From assembly GCA_964593705.1 (NCBI GenBank), contig CAZQIV010000011.1, forward strand, positions 1 to 64,000: a DNA stretch of 64,000 nucleotides, given 5' to 3'. Shown here piece by piece: positions 32,199 to 41,302 of this stretch (the first letter of the stretch is position 1; each line of letters begins with the position of its first letter). The notes beneath the pieces are model-generated. The model was not told where the DNA came from, did no database searches, and saw only the letters and a list, made by a program, of their open reading frames with translations. Source of the DNA: SABY01 sp964593705 (GTDB lineage: Bacteria > Bacteroidota > Bacteroidia > Bacteroidales > 4484-276). The translations under genes and the position numbers were made by a program.

Positions 32199-34355
32199 CT
32201 ACTTGCTTTTCACTATGGTCAATTCATCGATGATATTTTGAGCACCGGCAAATTTATCAATGATAAAAAGAACATAACGAACATCGACACAGATTGTGCG
32301 CTGCAATTCAGGTTCAAAGGCAATGTCGCCACTCATTGCTTCCCAGTTGCCATCGAAAGCCAAACCAATAAGTTCGCCTTTCCCGTTCATTACAGGGCTG
32401 CCGGAGTTTCCTCCTGTAATATCATTGTTTGTGATAAAACCTACAACCATCTCTCCATCCTGGCCGTACCTGCCATAATCTTTGCTGGCATAGAGTTCTT
32501 TGAGTTTTTCAGGAACCACAAACTCCCTATTATCCGGATCTTCCTTTTCCATCACACCTTTAAGGGTTGTTGTATAATCGTAATGGACAGCATCGGCGGG
32601 ATAATAATCAAGTACCTGACCATAGGTAAGCCTCATGGTAAAGTTAGCATCAGGATAATATTTTACATCCGGATTCATTTCGCGCAAGCCGGCAATAAAT
32701 AATCTTTCGCCTTCTGTTTGTTTTGAATTTGCCGCCATGGCTACCGGCCTGATTTCCGGGAGAATGTCGATAAAAGCATTTACAAGTACAAGCGCAGGAT
32801 CTTTTTCAATTTTTTTAGCTTTTGGATTATCCAGAAAACTTTTTACACTTTCAAGGCTAATAAAAATTGATTTATCAAAGAGTTTTTCAGCATATCCATT
32901 AAATCCACCTTTACCATTTTTAATATCCTCAAGAATTGCAGGTTGCTGTACTTTTGGAACATTTTCATAATACATTTGGAGCATGGCAGCCATTATTTCT
33001 TTATCAATAGGAAGGTAATAATTTTTGAAATACTCAACTGCTTCCTGCCTCAAGTTTTCTATTTCTTCGTTAATGGCAGCTTCATCCTTTTCTTTTTGCG
33101 AAAGCAATTCTTTCAGTTTATCAAACCTGTGGGCATACATCAAAATTTCGCTACCGCGTGAAATGGCTTCATTCAAATAAATTTGCGCAAGATTTATCTC
33201 CTTTAACTCTTCAACGGCCTCCTCACGCAATTGAAGCGCATCTCCATATTTTGTTTTTCTTGCCTGGTCAGCGTTAACCCAATTTTGAAACCCGCTTTCA
33301 AGTTCTTGTTTTTTTTCGGTAACCTTTAAACGTTTCAATCCTTTTGTTTGGCCTATATAATATTTCCAGTAGTTTGAAGTACGTGCATATTTTGAAGCAT
33401 ACCGGATTCTAACACTATCAACAGCATCCATAAACTCGCGCATAATTTTAAGTTTTTTATCACGGATGTCAACGATCGTCATGTTCGATTCTTCCACAGC
33501 CAAATCAACCTGCCACGATGACATATAGCGATCAGTTCCACCGGGATATCCCATTATCATCGCGTAATCGCCTTTTTTAACGCCATCGATCGAAACAGGC
33601 AAATAATGCTTCGATTTCATAGGTATATTTTCTTTAGCGTATTCGGCTGGTTTGCCATCGGCATCGGTGTAAACTCTAAAGATGGAAAAATCGGCAGTGT
33701 GTCTTGGCCACATCCAGTTATCTGTATCAGCGCCAAATTTTCCGATAGATGAAGGAGGAGCACCTACCAAACGTACATCAGAGAATATTTCATAAACGAA
33801 CAGGTAATACTCGTTTCCGGCAAAAAAACCTCTTACACCGGCTGAATAATCCGTCCCTTCTTCTGCTTCATCACCAAGTTTTTTTGAGACTTCCCGAACT
33901 TTTTTATTTCGTTCGTTTTCGGTCATTTCATCATTCAATTCACTGAGTATTTTTTCGGTAACGTCTTCAATCCTGACAAGAAACCTTGCGGATAAGTGCT
34001 CGTTTGGCAGTTCTTCATTTTTGTTCATTGCCCAAAAACCATCGGTAAGATAATCGTGCTCAACGGTTGAATGACTTTGGATAGCACCATAACCGCAGTG
34101 GTGGTTGGTAAATATCAAGCCTTCGGGCGATACGATTTCGCCTGTACATCCTCCGCCAAAAATGATAATCGCATCCTTGAGGCTTGAATTATTAATGCTG
34201 TATATTTCTTCGGGAGTAAGCTGGAGCCCCATTTTTTCCATATCAACATAGTTGAGTCGTTCGATAAAGATTGGCAACCACATGCCCTCATCAGCCTTTG
34301 TGGCCGAGCTCATCCCGAGGACAAAAATCGCAAAGATGAAAGTAAGTTTTTTCAT
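32199..34355 (-). CDS. S46 family dipeptidyl-peptidase, DPP7-like
   Basis: Periplasmic serine exopeptidase of 718 residues with a signal peptide (1-21). It removes dipeptides from oligopeptides in asaccharolytic or proteolytic Bacteroidota. The chymotrypsin-like core shows the His motif FTNHHCGYGAIQ (His85/86) and the Ser motif TGGNSGSPV (Ser651). Residue +18 from the Ser is Gly669. In P. gingivalis DPP7 this is Gly and in DPP11 it is Arg, which selects acidic residues; the Gly here points to a DPP7-type preference for bulky or hydrophobic P1 residues. The helical cap lies around residues 290-540. It is 27 bp downstream of the mannose-1-phosphate guanylyltransferase gene, probably in the same transcript. 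Confidence 0.92.
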   Translation of the reverse strand: MKKLTFIFAIFVLGMSSATKADEGMWLPIFIERLNYVDMEKMGLQLTPEEIYSINNSSLKDAIIIFGGGCTGEIVSPEGLIFTNHHCGYGAIQSHSTVEHDYLTDGFWAMNKNEELPNEHLSARFLVRIEDVTEKILSELNDEMTENERNKKVREVSKKLGDEAEEGTDYSAGVRGFFAGNEYYLFVYEIFSDVRLVGAPPSSIGKFGADTDNWMWPRHTADFSIFRVYTDADGKPAEYAKENIPMKSKHYLPVSIDGVKKGDYAMIMGYPGGTDRYMSSWQVDLAVEESNMTIVDIRDKKLKIMREFMDAVDSVRIRYASKYARTSNYWKYYIGQTKGLKRLKVTEKKQELESGFQNWVNADQARKTKYGDALQLREEAVEELKEINLAQIYLNEAISRGSEILMYAHRFDKLKELLSQKEKDEAAINEEIENLRQEAVEYFKNYYLPIDKEIMAAMLQMYYENVPKVQQPAILEDIKNGKGGFNGYAEKLFDKSIFISLESVKSFLDNPKAKKIEKDPALVLVNAFIDILPEIRPVAMAANSKQTEGERLFIAGLREMNPDVKYYPDANFTMRLTYGQVLDYYPADAVHYDYTTTLKGVMEKEDPDNREFVVPEKLKELYASKDYGRYGQDGEMVVGFITNNDITGGNSGSPVMNGKGELIGLAFDGNWEAMSGDIAFEPELQRTICVDVRYVLFIIDKFAGAQNIIDELTIVKSK

Positions 34356-34382
34356 TGGTAGTTAATTTAGTAGTTTTTGTAA

Positions 34383-35474
34383 TTAAATAAATTTTTCCCC
34401 TTCCTGATTCTTAATATCAGTTACAAAAGTTCGTATTTGTTGTTCGTCTTCTTTTTTACAAACCAGTAATGCATCCTCTTCTTCCACAACGATATATCCA
34501 TCGAGGCCTTGCAAAACAACCAGTTTATCTTTTGGCATGTTGATGATGCAATTTTTGGATTCGTAAAGCATTACCTTGTTTCCTACAGCGGCATTATTGT
34601 TATCGTCTTTCTGACGGATATCAAACAATGAGCCCCATGTCCCAAGGTCGGACCAGCCAAAATCAGCAGCCTGAACATAAACGTTGGAAGCCTTTTCCAT
34701 GATTCCATAATCGATGGATATTTTGCGGCATGAGGTATAAATTTCGTCAATAAATTCTTTTTCTCCCGGCGTATTGTATTTCCCCACACCTTCCTTGAAA
34801 AGGTCATTCACATCATCGAGATGCTCGTCAAAAGCGCCCATAATACTTTTTAGCGACCAGATGAAAATTCCGGCGTTCCACAGGAAATCTCCGCTTTCGA
34901 GGAACTTCCCGGCCAGTTCGGCATCAGGCTTTTCGGTAAAAGTTTTAACTTTTGAAATTTTAGAATTCTTGTCATATTTCTCCTGCTCATTGTATTGAAT
35001 GTATCCGTAGCCGGTGTCGGGGCGCGAGGGTTTTATGCCCAGGGTCAATAGCCAGTTATTTTCGGTAGCTGCCTGCAAAGCTTTTTCAATATCATCAATA
35101 AACACATCTTCATTTAAAATGAGGTGATCGGAAGGGGCTACAACAATTTTAGCATCGGGGTTAATTGCATTGATTTTGTAATTGGCAAATGCAATGCATG
35201 GAGCAGTGTTGCGCATTGCCGGCTCAAGTACGATATTATTTTCAGGAATTTCAGGAATTTGTAATTGTACCAATTCCTTATAAATTTTATTGGTAACAAT
35301 AAAAATATTCTCTGGCGGGCAAACTCTGGTAAATCGTTTAAAGGTCTGTTGAACCAGGGTTTCGCCGGTACCGAGAATATCGATGAATTGTTTGGGATGA
35401 TTTGTCCGACTCATTGGCCAAAACCTGGCTCCAACTCCTCCGGCCATAATTACGCAATAGTAGTCTTTATTCAT
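34383..35474 (-). CDS. Mannose-1-phosphate guanylyltransferase
   Basis: A nucleotidyltransferase of 363 residues that makes GDP-mannose from GTP and mannose-1-phosphate. The N-terminal signature is VIMAGGVGARFWPMSRTNHPKQF. FTEKPDAELAGKFLESGDFLWNAGIFIW is the sugar-phosphate site, and the C-terminal region (SIDYGIMEKASNVYVQAADFGWSDLGTWGSL) is conserved. It lacks the fused phosphomannose isomerase seen in ManC/AlgA types. Its product could feed fucose and mannose glycan synthesis, including a TMEM260-like O-mannosyltransferase in this window. The promoter TATTTTTG is at 35522-35529. Confidence 0.93.
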   Translation of the reverse strand: MNKDYYCVIMAGGVGARFWPMSRTNHPKQFIDILGTGETLVQQTFKRFTRVCPPENIFIVTNKIYKELVQLQIPEIPENNIVLEPAMRNTAPCIAFANYKINAINPDAKIVVAPSDHLILNEDVFIDDIEKALQAATENNWLLTLGIKPSRPDTGYGYIQYNEQEKYDKNSKISKVKTFTEKPDAELAGKFLESGDFLWNAGIFIWSLKSIMGAFDEHLDDVNDLFKEGVGKYNTPGEKEFIDEIYTSCRKISIDYGIMEKASNVYVQAADFGWSDLGTWGSLFDIRQKDDNNNAAVGNKVMLYESKNCIINMPKDKLVVLQGLDGYIVVEEEDALLVCKKEDEQQIRTFVTDIKNQEGEKFI

Positions 35475-35521
35475 TTCATTTATGTTTTATTATGTGTAAT
35501 GCCAAATTTTTCTACGAATTG

Positions 35522-35529
35522 CAAAAATA
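35522..35529 (-). promoter_or_regulatory. -7 promoter element of the guanylyltransferase gene
   Basis: The minus strand reads TATTTTTG (TAnnTTTG), in the 70-bp gap between the SprT-like gene and the guanylyltransferase gene, 47 bases before the start codon. Confidence 0.5.
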
Positions 35530-35544
35530 AGATTCCTGCGCATT

Positions 35545-36165
35545 TTATTCATTATCGAATGGAATAACCTCGGCAAGGGGATTAAAAATATACCGGCGTT
35601 GATTTTGCAGGTTTAAACATAAATAGTTTTTACGACGTTTGTTTAGCTTTTGATATTTAGTACCATTGGCAACCATAAATGTACTATTTTCAGGCAGTGC
35701 TTCAAGCAGGACGAAGCCATTATTTTTATCATAGTTTTTTAATTTACGTGCCAGCGAAGTGTCGGCAACAGTAGAAAAATACAGGCCAGTGGCATCCTTA
35801 TCCAGGTCTGCTGCAATTTCATCAGGGAAACTTCCATTTTGAATGAAGGCTTGCAGTAATTCAGAAAAATGGCTTTTCCATTCCTCACCATGGGGCCTGA
35901 CTTTATGCTTGTATTTATTCCAGGTAATCTGGTGTGCTAATTCATGTAAAAATGTGATTAGGAAGGCATACTTATTTAAATTGTGGTTAACCGAAATCCG
36001 CGCCGGTTTACCATTTAATGAGGGTCTGAAATCGCCGTGTTTGGTTTTTCGCTCGCGAGTAATCGACAAATACACGCGATGTTTTATTATCAACTGATAA
36101 ACCAGGTTGAATGATTTTTCGGGGATGTATTTTTGAAGGATATTTTTATACTCTTCCCTGGTCAT
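35545..36165 (-). CDS. SprT-like zinc metalloprotease family protein
   Basis: A protein of 206 residues with the SprT/Spartan-like catalytic motif HELAHQITW (HExxH), the third ligand region VRPHGEEWKSHFSELL, and a C-terminal segment ending NQRRYIFNPLAEVIPFDNE. The classical zinc-ribbon CxxC pair is not evident. Relatives cleave DNA-protein crosslinks, but bacterial members are little studied. It overlaps the 55-residue lipoprotein gene by 20 bases and follows recO, so it belongs to the same minus-strand group. Confidence 0.82.
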   Translation of the reverse strand: MTREEYKNILQKYIPEKSFNLVYQLIIKHRVYLSITRERKTKHGDFRPSLNGKPARISVNHNLNKYAFLITFLHELAHQITWNKYKHKVRPHGEEWKSHFSELLQAFIQNGSFPDEIAADLDKDATGLYFSTVADTSLARKLKNYDKNNGFVLLEALPENSTFMVANGTKYQKLNKRRKNYLCLNLQNQRRYIFNPLAEVIPFDNE

Positions 36166-36313
36166 AATTCAAAAGCTCGGTGTTGTTTTTACTCCATTTT
36201 GGACAATCGCAGTCTTTTCGTTTTTGTGGTGTTTTTGATGTAGAACAAGCTGAAAAAACCATGAAGAACATCAATAAAACCAACATCATTTTAATACTTT
36301 TCGAAATTATCAT
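36146..36313 (-). CDS. Small lipoprotein, 55 residues
   Basis: A short gene that length cut-offs would miss. It encodes 55 residues: a hydrophobic signal with several Met, a lipobox VFSAC (Cys23), then a short polar tail, KTPQKRKDCDCPKWSKNN, with a CDC motif. It fills the space between recO (15 bp away) and the SprT-like gene, overlapping the latter's start by 20 bases, so translation is probably coupled. Coding is supported by the correct lipobox, clean frame and tight packing. Function is unknown; the Cys-x-Cys pair could bind metal or form a disulfide. Confidence 0.75.
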   Translation of the reverse strand: MIISKSIKMMLVLLMFFMVFSACSTSKTPQKRKDCDCPKWSKNNTELLNYDQGRV

Positions 36314-36327
36314 TTTTATTAGATTTC

Positions 36328-37044
36328 CTAATTAAAAACCTGCTTTAATACCCCGGTCGATTTTAAGTCGCCAAACGAGGGAATGTGCAAACTATAATAC
36401 AAGATGATTTTTTGGAGCAGTTCGTTGCGCTCTTTGGGCTTTTCTGAAAAAATCAAATTTTTTCCATCCAGCAAAATGCTCATTTGGCGGCTTAAATTTT
36501 TTTCGATAAAATTATTATGAAAAGGAATTTCAGCAATGAAGCGCCCTTCCTGAAGATCAAAATATTGATTTTTTTCGGAGTAAGTATTACGTGGCATAAA
36601 GCCAAGGAATTTGGCAAACATGATTAAAAAATGAAGATGAAAATCGGAAATGTTGCCAGTGCTTTCGTCAAGTTGGATGAGTTGATCAAAAATAAATTGA
36701 AACATGGGCTTGCCTGCCACTTCTTCGCCAATGCATTTATACAAAACCTCATTCATAAACATGAGGATTGTGCTTTTGCTAATATCGAAGGGAACGGAGC
36801 GAAAAGCATACGCGGCTTCCATTTCTTTAATATTTTGAAGGCCACCAGTGGTTTTTTCGTAAACCACCATATTGAGCAAAGACAAACCCTGAAGCAACGC
36901 TTTTTTACCCTGATTACTTTTTCCGGAAAGCCCTTTTATAATATAGGATCTTAAACCAAATTGTTCGGTATAGACTTTGGCAATAATGCTGTTTTCCGAA
37001 TACTTAACTGTTTTAAGGACGATCCCGCGGGTTGAATGGAGCAT
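36328..37044 (-). CDS. recO: DNA repair protein RecO
   Basis: A protein of 238 residues of the RecO family, which works with RecF and RecR to load RecA on single-stranded gaps. The N-terminal OB-fold opens with the typical STRGIVLKTVKYSENSIIAKVYTEQFGLRSYIIKG. The central helical domain follows (FMNEVLYKCIGEEVAG). The C-terminal part is short and lacks the four-cysteine zinc finger, as is usual for Bacteroidota. It lies between porZ and the small lipoprotein gene on the same strand. Confidence 0.9.
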   Translation of the reverse strand: MLHSTRGIVLKTVKYSENSIIAKVYTEQFGLRSYIIKGLSGKSNQGKKALLQGLSLLNMVVYEKTTGGLQNIKEMEAAYAFRSVPFDISKSTILMFMNEVLYKCIGEEVAGKPMFQFIFDQLIQLDESTGNISDFHLHFLIMFAKFLGFMPRNTYSEKNQYFDLQEGRFIAEIPFHNNFIEKNLSRQMSILLDGKNLIFSEKPKERNELLQKIILYYSLHIPSFGDLKSTGVLKQVFN

Positions 37045-37106
37045 ATTAAGATAAAATGCTAAGGAAGATTTTCAGGTTCTCCTAATATTTAGTTGAACTT
37101 TTTTTA

Positions 37107-39443
37107 TTAATTGATAAAGAGGATTTTGGTTACAATTTTTTCGTTGCCTTCATCATCAGTAGCAAAAACCAGGTAAACTCCTGTACTTGCTTTTCGACCA
37201 TCGAAGCTCTTACCAGACCATATTGCCTCACCACCCCGTCTTTTTTCAGGATAATAAATTAAATTGCCAGCAACATCGGTTATTTTTATATCATGATATT
37301 CAACAAGCCCTTTGATAGCGATGTCCCCTGAATAGCCTTCTTTAACAGGATTAGGATAAACGACAACATTGTCCATGGTTGGTTTTGGCTGGGTTGCCGT
37401 ACTTTTATAGGAAATAATTCCACGGTCAGTTCCAAAGAAAACTTCGCCGGTTTCGCCATTAATTTCGATATCAACAATCTGGTTTGAATACAGTGGGCTG
37501 TTTTCTTCGGTAAAATGTTCAATCTCTTCGGTCCCGTCAGCCGACAAAAGGAAAACTCCTGCGCGTTCGGTTCCAACCCATTTTCGATTGTCCCCATCGA
37601 TGGTGATTGCTATTACAACTTCAGATTCCAAAAGATACTGGGTGTAGCCGCCTACCTCTACCAATATTCTTTGGGCATCATAATCTCCAGGTTTGCCGGT
37701 AAAAACTTTTCCCGGCGAATAAATTACGCCAACACCTTCATCGCTGCCCAGCCAAATTTCTCCGTCAAGATCCTGGGCTATACTGTAAATTTTAATTCCC
37801 GGCAATGATCCGTTTCCAGAGGCATTGCTTAATATTTTTGTAATATCATCGGTAGGGTCATCAATGGTGTTATTATCAGTAAAAACAACAAGCTTGTTGT
37901 CGGCTCTTAGCATAATCCATTTTTGATTGTAACTATCAATCACCATTTTCCCGGCATCGGTGCCACTCAGGGTGGAACCCAATGAAAAAGACTTCCACTG
38001 GTTATCAACGGTTTTTACGGCAAGCGGATTGGCAGCTCCCGAATTGACTACCCAAAGGTTGTTGTAACTGTCGAAAGCAACCCCACTCACTGCCACATAA
38101 TCGCCGTCAGGCCATTTTTGGAGCGAGCTGTTTTTATCATTGAAAATATTTACCACTTCACCATCCATAAACTCCATTACACCTTGCATCCATGTACCAA
38201 CATAGGCATGGCCTGTTTTATTGGGGTCAACGGCCACGCAAACAAAATCGTTGATGCTATCGAATGCGGAATATCCGCTTGTGCGATTATAGGAAAACCA
38301 TGATTCATTGGAAAAAGCATAAACTCCATCCCGCAGATAAATTTTACCCCAACCACTTGTACGGCCACCGGCGGCAACCCAGAGTTCTTCGTTTTGAAGC
38401 GACATATCAAATACATTGGCAGCATAAGGCCCGTTTGGCCTAATAAATTCTCCGTTAAAATTATCTTCCGTTTTAACAAGACCTCCTGTATAATCGGCTA
38501 TCCATCTTGCGCCGTTCTCATCCAAAGTTGCATCTTTAGCATTTATTGAGTTGCCATTCAAATTGTAAATTGCTGCTACCAGTTCGTAGCTACTATTATA
38601 AATAAACACCTTATACTGCCCTACAATCAGCAAATGATCGTGCGAAGTAAGAATATTGAACTTCTTGGAAGGACTGACACCCGGAAACTTTTCCCATTTA
38701 TTGATGGAATAATCATACATAAACACAGTGTCGCCATTGTATTCCGGGGTGCTATAGTTTGCAATTAATTTGTCGTGATAATAATTAATTGCATTAAATT
38801 TTGCCTGGGGATGCAAACGCGAATCGATAGCCCAAACATTGAAATCAGCAAGATTTGGGCTGCTAAGCGGGGCTTTATAAATTCCGGCTTCGGTTGCAGC
38901 ATAGAGGGTATCCTTTCCTATTGCTACATCCAAAACATCAATCTGGCTGCCGTCAGGGCCAATATAATAAATAGGCTCGGGAAACTCTTCGTTTTTCACA
39001 TCCAGTACTACAATTCCAAAACCACAGGCAAGGTAGGCAAGGCTATCCTGAAAATAAATATTGTTAATGGTTTTCTTACCGAGTATTTGTTTTCTTTTAA
39101 TATCGGAGATATTAATGATTTCACCATCTTTTAAGAGGTCGATATTGGTATTTGTGTATGCAATCAATAATGCATCGTATTCGTAACTGTATGAAATAGT
39201 GCTTATCCCAATATCTGATAGTCCGTTAACCTTCGACAGCCTGTTGATACTTTTATCATCATTATCAAAATAGAACAGGCTATACTGTGTAGCGCTATAA
39301 ATTATGTTCCCGGCATCAGCAACAGAAATTGATCGGGTGTAGGGAAGATGATCGCGCCACTCGCCGATGGCAACCTGGGCTTTGGAGTAAAATGAGAAGA
39401 GAATTGTACAAGCTAAAATCAGAGCGGAAGTAAATAATCTCAT
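37107..39443 (-). CDS. porZ: PorZ-like T9SS component (two-component-regulator propeller)
   Basis: A protein of 778 residues with a signal peptide ending FSFYSKAQ. The mature start, VAIGEWRDHLPYTRSISVADAGNIIYSATQYSLFYFD, and two beta-propeller blocks of WVGT, WIAD and IWLGSDEGVGV repeats match PorZ of P. gingivalis. The C-terminal ~80 residues (VVYPNPVKEGYSGDIAI...GVYLVFATDDEGNEKIVTKILFIN) are a T9SS sorting domain. PorZ acts at the cell surface in the attachment complex that swaps the sorting domain for anionic lipopolysaccharide. Adjacency to recO is common in the phylum. An ATG at 39476 would add 11 residues. Confidence 0.9.
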   Translation of the reverse strand: MRLFTSALILACTILFSFYSKAQVAIGEWRDHLPYTRSISVADAGNIIYSATQYSLFYFDNDDKSINRLSKVNGLSDIGISTISYSYEYDALLIAYTNTNIDLLKDGEIINISDIKRKQILGKKTINNIYFQDSLAYLACGFGIVVLDVKNEEFPEPIYYIGPDGSQIDVLDVAIGKDTLYAATEAGIYKAPLSSPNLADFNVWAIDSRLHPQAKFNAINYYHDKLIANYSTPEYNGDTVFMYDYSINKWEKFPGVSPSKKFNILTSHDHLLIVGQYKVFIYNSSYELVAAIYNLNGNSINAKDATLDENGARWIADYTGGLVKTEDNFNGEFIRPNGPYAANVFDMSLQNEELWVAAGGRTSGWGKIYLRDGVYAFSNESWFSYNRTSGYSAFDSINDFVCVAVDPNKTGHAYVGTWMQGVMEFMDGEVVNIFNDKNSSLQKWPDGDYVAVSGVAFDSYNNLWVVNSGAANPLAVKTVDNQWKSFSLGSTLSGTDAGKMVIDSYNQKWIMLRADNKLVVFTDNNTIDDPTDDITKILSNASGNGSLPGIKIYSIAQDLDGEIWLGSDEGVGVIYSPGKVFTGKPGDYDAQRILVEVGGYTQYLLESEVVIAITIDGDNRKWVGTERAGVFLLSADGTEEIEHFTEENSPLYSNQIVDIEINGETGEVFFGTDRGIISYKSTATQPKPTMDNVVVYPNPVKEGYSGDIAIKGLVEYHDIKITDVAGNLIYYPEKRRGGEAIWSGKSFDGRKASTGVYLVFATDDEGNEKIVTKILFIN

Positions 39444-39629
39444 GTTGAATTTTGAATTTTTATTTTGATACTTCATAACTTCTTTTTATTTTAAATATTG
39501 CTTTGCACAAACGCCCAAAAAGTCTTTTATTCAGAACATTTAAAAGTGGCAAACAACGACATTAATAAACGATATTTTATTAATAGAGCAAAGTTATCGA
39601 TCAAAGGTTTTCAACGAGAGAAGAATATT

Positions 39630-39637
39630 TACATTTG
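39630..39637 (+). promoter_or_regulatory. -7 promoter element of the HMA-AraC gene
   Basis: TACATTTG matches TAnnTTTG and lies 36 bases before the proposed TTG start at 39674. Confidence 0.5.
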
Positions 39638-39673
39638 CAGATGAAAAAATTTTGGAATTTTTAATTTACTGCT

Positions 39674-40243
39674 TTGCAAACAATTAAAATAATAATAAGA
39701 AATATGTCGTGCCAATGCTGTATAAAGTTGGTGACAAGGATATTTGCCGATTATGACATTAAAATGCACAGCATAAAACTTGGAGAAGCTAAAATTTCTT
39801 ACGACCCTGATCGATTAAATGAAGATGACATAGCTGATATTCTTGAAAATGAGGGTTTCGAACTTTTGCGGAACAAAGAAAAACAGTTGATCGAACAAAT
39901 TAAAAGTGCAATAATTGACCTGGTTCACTACACAACTTTTAATGCTATGGTAAGAAACTCTGATTACCTGGTCGAAAAGTTCAATCTTTCGTATCAATAC
40001 ATGTCATCTATGTTTTCTAAAAATGAAAATATTACGCTTGAAAAATACATCATAAAACAAAAAATTGAAAAGGCCAAGGAATTGATTCAATACGGGGAGC
40101 TTACCCTGAACGAAATTGCGTACATGATGGGTTATAGCAGTGTGCAATACCTTTCTACCCAGTTTAAAAATATTACAGGCATGTCGGTAAGCGAATTCAA
40201 GAAAAATCCATTGGCATACAGAAATCCAATTGAGGATTTGTAA
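39674..40243 (+). CDS. AraC-family regulator with N-terminal HMA-like domain
   Basis: A protein of 189 residues. Residues 1-65 resemble a heavy-metal-associated fold: IKIIIRNMSCQCCIKLV with a CxxC pair (Cys12, Cys15), then a KISYDPDRLNEDDIADILENEGFEL half. Residues ~80-185 are an AraC-type pair of helix-turn-helices (LSYQYMSSMFSKNENITLEKYIIKQKIEKAKELI and LTLNEIAYMMGYSSVQYLSTQFKNITGMSVSEFKK). This arrangement is frequent in Bacteroidota. It could sense a metal or redox state, but no target gene is adjacent. It begins with TTG, since the fold starts there and no suitable ATG precedes it. A terminator follows at 40266. Confidence 0.88.
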   Translation: MQTIKIIIRNMSCQCCIKLVTRIFADYDIKMHSIKLGEAKISYDPDRLNEDDIADILENEGFELLRNKEKQLIEQIKSAIIDLVHYTTFNAMVRNSDYLVEKFNLSYQYMSSMFSKNENITLEKYIIKQKIEKAKELIQYGELTLNEIAYMMGYSSVQYLSTQFKNITGMSVSEFKKNPLAYRNPIEDL

Positions 40244-40265
40244 AAAACACTTTAGCTAAAAAAAA

Positions 40266-40309
40266 TGACCGATTGGGAACAACAAGCGTTCACAATCGGC
40301 CAATTTTTT
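40266..40309 (+). terminator. Intrinsic terminator after the HMA-AraC gene
   Basis: A 15-position stem with two mismatches: tgaccgattgggaac (40266-40280) with gttcacaatcggcca (40288-40302), loop aacaagc, followed by a T-run at 40304-40309. It also serves the convergent gene ending at 40339 if read on the other strand. Confidence 0.75.
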
Positions 40310-40338
40310 ACGAGTTAAAATTGCCTTAAATTTATTTA

Positions 40339-41064
40339 TTACAGATTATTGTAATAATCAATAATTCTCGTCAAATCCTCTTCGTTCCTGGGCTTTAAAT
40401 TACCTTTCTTCATAAATTCTTTTATGTTATCACCATTGTTGGCAAAGCTTTTCACAAAGTCTTTTTTCTTGTCGAGCACCTGTGAAGCCGGATTCATGAA
40501 AAACTGCAAAAAATATTGGCAATCCCTGTAAAAGCAATTGTCCATAGTTGAACTTCCCTGATCGCTATCCACCTCATGATACAAAGCCGACCAGCGTTTA
40601 AGCAAGCGGCAATTACCTTCTTTTAGCAATTCAAAATATCCGCTTCTGTGCTCATTGTTGCAGATGAAATTGGTATAGACAAAAAGATGGCCATCCATCC
40701 TAATGTATTCTATTTCATCAGGTTTACCCAGGGCCAGTGTATCACCGCCCTCGATAAATTGCATTTGCTGTGTGTAGATGTTGTAGCGTAATGGCTTTCC
40801 ATCGATCTGAGTTCCGTCCCTGAGTACAATTACCCCTTCGGTAAACTCAGTATTAAAATAAGCTGTTCCCCGTAAGCCGCGAAGAACATAGGCATCATGC
40901 CCGCCTGAAGAAGCCGACTGCATGTCGATATGTTGCTGATTTGATGTTGACTCCAATTTGCTTGAATTGGACTTCTGTAATTTGCCTGGCTGCTGTGCAA
41001 ACGCCACTGATGTAGCGAAAATAAGCATGAGCAGCATTGTTGTTTGAATGGTTTGTGCTTTCAT
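40339..41064 (-). CDS. Secreted protein of unknown function
   Basis: A protein of 241 residues from the chosen start, with a signal peptide (MKAQTIQTTMLLMLIFATSVAFAQ). I recognise no named family. The mature region contains GLRGTAYFNTEFTEGVIVLRDGTQIDGKPLRYNIYTQQMQFIEGGDTLAL, a pattern found in Bacteroidota periplasmic proteins that resembles repeated short strands, then a helical C-terminal part with FVKSFANNGDNIKEFMKKGNLKPRNEEDLTRIIDYYN. It appears monocistronic. An upstream start at 41187 would add a hydrophobic stretch unlike a signal peptide and is less likely. Confidence 0.75.
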   Translation of the reverse strand: MKAQTIQTTMLLMLIFATSVAFAQQPGKLQKSNSSKLESTSNQQHIDMQSASSGGHDAYVLRGLRGTAYFNTEFTEGVIVLRDGTQIDGKPLRYNIYTQQMQFIEGGDTLALGKPDEIEYIRMDGHLFVYTNFICNNEHRSGYFELLKEGNCRLLKRWSALYHEVDSDQGSSTMDNCFYRDCQYFLQFFMNPASQVLDKKKDFVKSFANNGDNIKEFMKKGNLKPRNEEDLTRIIDYYNNL

Positions 41065-41271
41065 AATACTTGTTTTTATAGTTAATAGATAAGTGCTTAT
41101 GATTAACAAAAAAGTTTCGCGGAATATAGCAAAAAATAATGAAAAAAGCAAGTTTAATGCCATGAAATACAATGTGATGAATTGCAAGATTCCACATAAA
41201 GTTTAAGAACTTTCGAGGCTGCATTTATTTCACAATTAAGGACAAACCATAGTCAAGGTCATCTAAAAATA

Positions 41272-41279
41272 TATTTTTG
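41272..41279 (+). promoter_or_regulatory. -7 promoter element of the CPBP protease gene
   Basis: TATTTTTG matches TAnnTTTG and lies 23 bases before the ATG at 41303. Confidence 0.5.
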
Positions 41280-41302
41280 CAAACAGCAACTTCAAATTAA
41301 AT

